Shown one piece after another: positions 23,580 to 25,904 of a stretch of 25,904 nucleotides of DNA. The stretch is from NCBI GenBank assembly GCA_000437355.1, contig FR899774.1, forward strand, positions 19,553 through 45,456, written 5' to 3'. The stretch's first letter is position 1. Every line of letters starts with the position of its first letter. The stretch is from Firmicutes bacterium CAG:460. GTDB lineage: Bacteria > Bacillota_I > Bacilli_A > RF39 > UBA660. Both the position numbers and the translations under genes were made by a program. The notes beneath the pieces were generated by a model. It did not search any database. It was not told the DNA's origin and saw nothing but the letters and a program-made list of their open reading frames with translations.

Positions 23580-23608
23580 TAATATTAAAATATTTTCTTT
23601 CATATATT
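23580..23608 (+). promoter_or_regulatory. SigE-type promoter of spoIIIAH
   Basis: TAATATT (23580-23586), 14 bases, CATATATT (23601-23608). The B. subtilis SigE consensus is KMATATT-N13-14-CATACAHT; the -35 matches fully and the -10 in 7 of 8 positions. The start would be near 23615, just ahead of GGAGG. Confidence 0.65.
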
Positions 23609-23635
23609 TAAATAGCTTTAGATGGAGGAATATTT

Positions 23636-24121
23636 ATGATAAACAAACAAAATTTATGGTTCGTTACACTATTTTCATTAATCTTAGTATTAGGAATTTA
23701 CTATGTAACAATGGGAGATGAAACTCTGAGTGTTCTAGCTGGAGAAAATAATGTAAGTAGTCCAGTAGAAGTAAAAGCCTCAGATGTTATTGTAGCACTT
23801 CAAGTTGCATCTGATGAAAGTGTATTAAAAGAAATGAATGAGTATCAAAGTATTTTACTTGATGATACTGCCACAATTGAAGAAAAAAATGATGCTTACA
23901 ATGCCCTTCAAGCGTTAAGTAATTCTAAAAGTGAATGTGAAAAAATCAAAAAAATGATTACAGAAAAATTTAAATATGACAGCTTCATAAAAATTGATGG
24001 AGATGCCATAAGTATCACAATAGCATCAAAAGAACATAGTAAAGAAATAGCTAACAAAATCATCCGTGAAGTTCAAAACATGTACGACAAACAAAAATAT
24101 ATTACAGTTAAATTTGAATAA
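23636..24121 (+). CDS. spoIIIAH: SpoIIIAH-family stage III sporulation protein
   Basis: 161 residues. The N-terminal TM (about 7-25, NLWFVTLFSLILVLGIYYV) places the rest outside. A helical region with TATIEEKNDAYNALQALSNSKSECEKI (in parts) leads to a YscJ/FliF-like domain: FIKIDGDAISITIASKEHSKEIANKIIREVQ and a final strand ITVKFE. In spore formers SpoIIIAH sits in the mother-cell membrane and meets SpoIIQ from the forespore to form the feeding channel. The protein is shorter than the B. subtilis one (218 residues), with a short linker. It is separate from any spoIIIAA-AG operon here and is headed by a SigE-type promoter. GGAGG precedes the ATG at 7 bases. Confidence 0.9.
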   Translation: MINKQNLWFVTLFSLILVLGIYYVTMGDETLSVLAGENNVSSPVEVKASDVIVALQVASDESVLKEMNEYQSILLDDTATIEEKNDAYNALQALSNSKSECEKIKKMITEKFKYDSFIKIDGDAISITIASKEHSKEIANKIIREVQNMYDKQKYITVKFE

Positions 24122-24138
24122 TATCCTATACATTTTTT

Positions 24139-24170
24139 AAAATACTTCATACAATATTATGAAGTATTTT
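24139..24170 (+). promoter_or_regulatory. Hairpin containing a SigK/SigE-like -10 before gerE
   Basis: AAAATACTTCATA (24139-24151) and TATGAAGTATTTT (24158-24170), 13-bp perfect arms. It could end spoIIIAH transcripts, although the T-run is only four. CATACAATA (24148-24156) inside it equals the SigK -10 CATANNNTA, and TACA at 24129-24132 is a partial SigK -35 at 15 bases. This would place a gerE start near 24162. Confidence 0.45.
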
Positions 24171-24186
24171 ATATTAAGGAGTGTTT

Positions 24187-24396
24187 ATGAAAAAAAAAAT
24201 ATTAACTGACCGTGAACAAGAAGTATTTGAATTACTCATTAAAAATAAAACAACCACAGAAATTGCAAAGCTTTTACATATAAGTGAAAAAACTGTTAGA
24301 AACCATGTTTCAAATGCAATTCAAAAACTAGGAGTAAAAGGTCGTGCACAAGCTATCATAGAATTAATAAAGCTCGGAGAACTTAAAATTGATTAA
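24187..24396 (+). CDS. gerE: GerE, LuxR-type late mother-cell regulator
   Basis: 69 residues, a free-standing LuxR/GerE helix-turn-helix: LTDREQEVFELLIKNKTT, EIAKLLHISEKTVRNHVSNA, IQKLGVKGRAQAIIELIKLG. It matches B. subtilis GerE (74 residues) almost along its length, including KTVRNH and KLGVKGR. GerE activates or represses late SigK-dependent coat genes. ATG 24187 follows AAGGAG at 5 bases; an in-frame GTG at 24181 overlaps the site. It lies between spoIIIAH and gerM, all on one strand; a TTCG-loop terminator ends it. Confidence 0.93.
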   Translation: MKKKILTDREQEVFELLIKNKTTTEIAKLLHISEKTVRNHVSNAIQKLGVKGRAQAIIELIKLGELKID

Positions 24397-24414
24397 GACT
24401 TCGGTCTTTTTTTT
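24395..24414 (+). terminator. Terminator of gerE
   Basis: AAGAC-TTCG-GTCTT with a stable TTCG tetraloop and eight T. It begins inside the stop codon. Confidence 0.85.
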
Positions 24415-24447
24415 ATTTTCTAAAATATAATTAATTAGGGTGTAAAA

Positions 24448-25380
24448 ATGATAAAAAAATCTTCAATCAGGCGCATTTGTGTAGCAACACTTGCTTTATT
24501 TATATTATTAATAATTTACTTTTTTCCATCTAGTGATGTCACAATTAAAGAACATTTAAGTTATATAAAAAAAGATGAAATGCCAATATTTCTTGTAGAT
24601 AATTCAAATTATGTTGCTAGAACAAGTATTGTTAAATCCAGTGAAACTATTAATGAACAAATAAAAGAAATAATTGAAACATTAACTATAAATTCGAAAA
24701 AATCAACTTATATCAGGGATGGATTTAAACCAATTATACCAGAAAACACTAAAATAATTGATTTAAAACTAGATAATGAGATATTAACCATTAATTTTAG
24801 TAAAGAATTCTTAACAGTTAATGAAACTAACGAAGAACCAATGCTTGAAGCTTTAATCTATTCTTTAACAGAATTAAAAGAAATAAAAAAAATAAAGATA
24901 CTTGTAGAAAATATCCCATTTACTAAACTACCAAATTCAAATAAAAAACTACCAGAATATTTAGATAAAACCTATGGCATTAATAAAATATATAATTTAA
25001 ACTCTCTAAAGGAAACATCCAAAACAACTATATATTACTTAAGCAAAATAAATGATTACTATTATTATGTTCCTGTAACAAAAGTAAGTAATGAAAAGTT
25101 AGAAAGAGTTGAAATAATAATTAAAGAATTAAAAAGCACTCCGATATATCACACAAACTTAATAAGTTATCTTAAAGCATCTGCTAATATGACAAACTAT
25201 GAATTATTAGAAAATGCTATAAGTCTTTCTTTTAATAATTATTTAATTGCTAACATGAAAGAAGAACAAATACTTGAAGAAGTAAAATATTCAATTGCTT
25301 TATCTTTAAGGGATACTTATGGTATTAATGAAGTTATATTTAATATTCCCGATAGTGAAAATAGTAAAATTAGTATTTAA
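24448..25380 (+). CDS. gerM: GerM, sporulation and germination lipoprotein-like protein
   Basis: 310 residues with a TM or signal anchor at about 8-27 and no lipobox Cys visible. Two GerMN modules follow: about 45-160, with the signature TKIIDLKLDNEILTINFSKEF (in parts), and about 185-300, with the weaker SANMTNYELLENAISLSFNNYL. GerM is a SigE-controlled outer or mother-cell envelope protein that in Bacillus helps build the SpoIIIA-Q complex and the spore cortex. It is next to spoIIIAH, which fits that role. GGGTG precedes the ATG. No clear promoter of its own is seen in the 33 bases after the gerE terminator; a TATAAT at 24427-24432 has no good -35. Confidence 0.88.
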   Translation: MIKKSSIRRICVATLALFILLIIYFFPSSDVTIKEHLSYIKKDEMPIFLVDNSNYVARTSIVKSSETINEQIKEIIETLTINSKKSTYIRDGFKPIIPENTKIIDLKLDNEILTINFSKEFLTVNETNEEPMLEALIYSLTELKEIKKIKILVENIPFTKLPNSNKKLPEYLDKTYGINKIYNLNSLKETSKTTIYYLSKINDYYYYVPVTKVSNEKLERVEIIIKELKSTPIYHTNLISYLKASANMTNYELLENAISLSFNNYLIANMKEEQILEEVKYSIALSLRDTYGINEVIFNIPDSENSKISI

Positions 25381-25385
25381 ATAAA

Positions 25386-25412
25386 ATAAAAAAGCCCTAG
25401 CAATAAGGACTT
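25386..25412 (-). terminator. Terminator of tRNA-Arg
   Basis: On the minus strand AAGTCCT/AGGGCTT (one G-U), a 7-base loop and a run of six T. On the plus strand the pairing has a C-A mismatch, so it serves the tRNA rather than gerM. Confidence 0.7.
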
Positions 25413-25423
25413 AATTAACTATA

Positions 25424-25500
25424 TGGTGTCCTGGGCGAGATTCGAACTCACGACCGATCGCTTAGAAGGCGATTGCTCTATCCAGCTGAGCTACCAGGAC
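25424..25500 (-). tRNA. tRNA-Arg(TCT)
   Basis: 77 nt including an encoded CCA. Acceptor GTCCTGG/CCAGGAC, D arm GCTC/GAGC, anticodon stem ATCGC/GCGAT with loop CTTCTAA (anticodon TCT, codons AGA/AGG) and T arm with TTCGAAT. All stems pair well. It should read AGA, the main arginine codon of this AT-rich genome. Confidence 0.97.
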
Positions 25501-25520
25501 ATCAATTAACGAACAAATTA

Positions 25521-25549
25521 ATTATAGTATAAATTAAGGCTTATTGCAA
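25521..25549 (-). promoter_or_regulatory. Vegetative promoter of tRNA-Arg
   Basis: TTGCAA, 17 bases, TATAAT on the minus strand, 20 bases before the tRNA. Confidence 0.75.
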
Positions 25550-25559
25550 GCTTTTTTTT
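25536..25559 (+). terminator. Plus-strand terminator beyond tRNA-Arg
   Basis: AAGGCTT/AAGCTTT (one G-U), loop ATTGC, eight T. It is the first good plus-strand terminator after gerM, so gerM transcripts may run antisense through the tRNA. Its loop contains the -35 of the tRNA promoter. Confidence 0.65.
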
Positions 25560-25592
25560 AGTTAAACTATCTTTTTTAATAAAATTTAACGT

Positions 25593-25904
25593 CTAAAATA
25601 TCTTTTTATTCCCTTTTTTTCTTTTTAATTTCATCTCTTCAGGTAATTCTAAATTTAAAAGATTTTCTTTAATTAAAATTAAATTACTTAATGAACATGC
25701 TTTATTTATTAATATTTTTATCTCTAATTCTATTTTTCTTAATAGCTTATCATTTAAAGTTTTCATGCTTTCAATAGACTTATTGATTATCTTATTTTCA
25801 ATACTTCTTAATAAGTTATTTAACTCCTCAACACTATACTGAATATATCTAGAATAATCAATTATATCATCATTTTCTTTTATTTCTTTCTTTTGATTTT
25901 CATC
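25593..25904 (-). CDS. Unrecognised protein, C-terminal 103 residues (gene runs off the window)
   Basis: An open minus-strand frame ending with TAG at 25593-25595; the start lies beyond the window. The visible 103 residues are Lys/Glu/Asn/Ile-rich and almost wholly helical, with heptad-like spacing (SVEELNNLLRSIENKI, then KTLNDKLLRKIELEIKILI), and end in a basic tail (MKLKRKKGNKKIF). No TM, signal or catalytic motif is seen. It looks like a coiled-coil or helical-bundle end; I cannot name it. No clear terminator follows before the plus-strand hairpin at 25536. Confidence 0.7.
   Translation of the reverse strand, partial: DENQKKEIKENDDIIDYSRYIQYSVEELNNLLRSIENKIINKSIESMKTLNDKLLRKIELEIKILINKACSLSNLILIKENLLNLELPEEMKLKRKKGNKKIF

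Noticed and set aside
1..25904. Mycoplasma-type code with TGA as Trp
   Set aside because: Genes end at TGA (for example 12357-12359), conserved Trp residues are TGG, and sporulation genes are present.
1..25904. CRISPR arrays, insertion sequences or integrase-type mobile elements
   Set aside because: No regularly spaced repeats, transposase, integrase or target-site duplications were seen on either strand.

Overview
The window is very AT-rich DNA from a spore-forming Bacillota-like bacterium that uses the standard bacterial code: TGA is a real stop (for example the stop at 12357-12359) and Trp is TGG. The evidence for sporulation is strong. There is a SpoIIGA/pro-SigE pair directly after ftsA-ftsZ, a SpoIIIAH homologue, GerE, GerM and two small CotF-like coat proteins. 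Extreme AT content, short intergenic gaps and isolated core genes (ffh without ylxM, ftsAZ without the rest of the dcw cluster) suggest a streamlined lineage, perhaps an RF39-like or other gut Bacilli group. The taxonomic placement is inference.

Layout. 1-180: tRNA-Thr(GGT) with promoter and terminator. 241-1671 (+): a large unrecognised protein whose C-terminus resembles the RelE/HigB toxin fold. 1702-7871 (-): an export/sensing island, reading in transcription order ABC ATPase, FtsX-type permease, OmpR-type regulator, histidine kinase and a two-TM membrane protein. 8019-8451 (+): two overlapping CotF-like coat genes. 8495-9489 (-): a methyltransferase behind a leader that carries a 42-codon upstream ORF and a transcription terminator. 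9501-10338 (-): two uncharacterised genes. 10440-12359 (+): an LTA-synthase-family enzyme. 12375-18053 (-), in transcription order: ffh, a membrane-anchored GH25 muramidase, a GT2 glycosyltransferase, and a secreted Cys-containing surface protein that lies beyond a terminator with an 18-T tail. 18176-19267 (+): an M15 D,D-carboxypeptidase. 19422-23282 (-): ftsA-ftsZ, then spoIIGA-sigE. 23346-23507 (-): a small RelB-antitoxin-like gene. 23636-25380 (+): spoIIIAH, gerE, gerM. 25424-25500 (-): tRNA-Arg(TCT). 25593-end (-): the 3' part of an unrecognised coiled-coil-like gene.

How it fits together. The cell-division genes and the switch to mother-cell transcription lie side by side. SpoIIGA should cleave pro-SigE. 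A close match to a SigE promoter (TAATATT-N14-CATATATT) lies just upstream of spoIIIAH, so activator and target appear to sit a few kilobases apart. Cell-envelope enzymes (LTA synthase-like, GT2, GH25, M15 peptidase) make up much of the rest. Terminators and promoters are repeatedly nested: the promoter of the next gene is embedded in or overlaps the terminator of the previous one. The parts most worth a second look are the attenuator in front of the methyltransferase, the orphan antitoxin-like gene upstream of ftsA, and the long homopolymer in front of the surface-protein gene.
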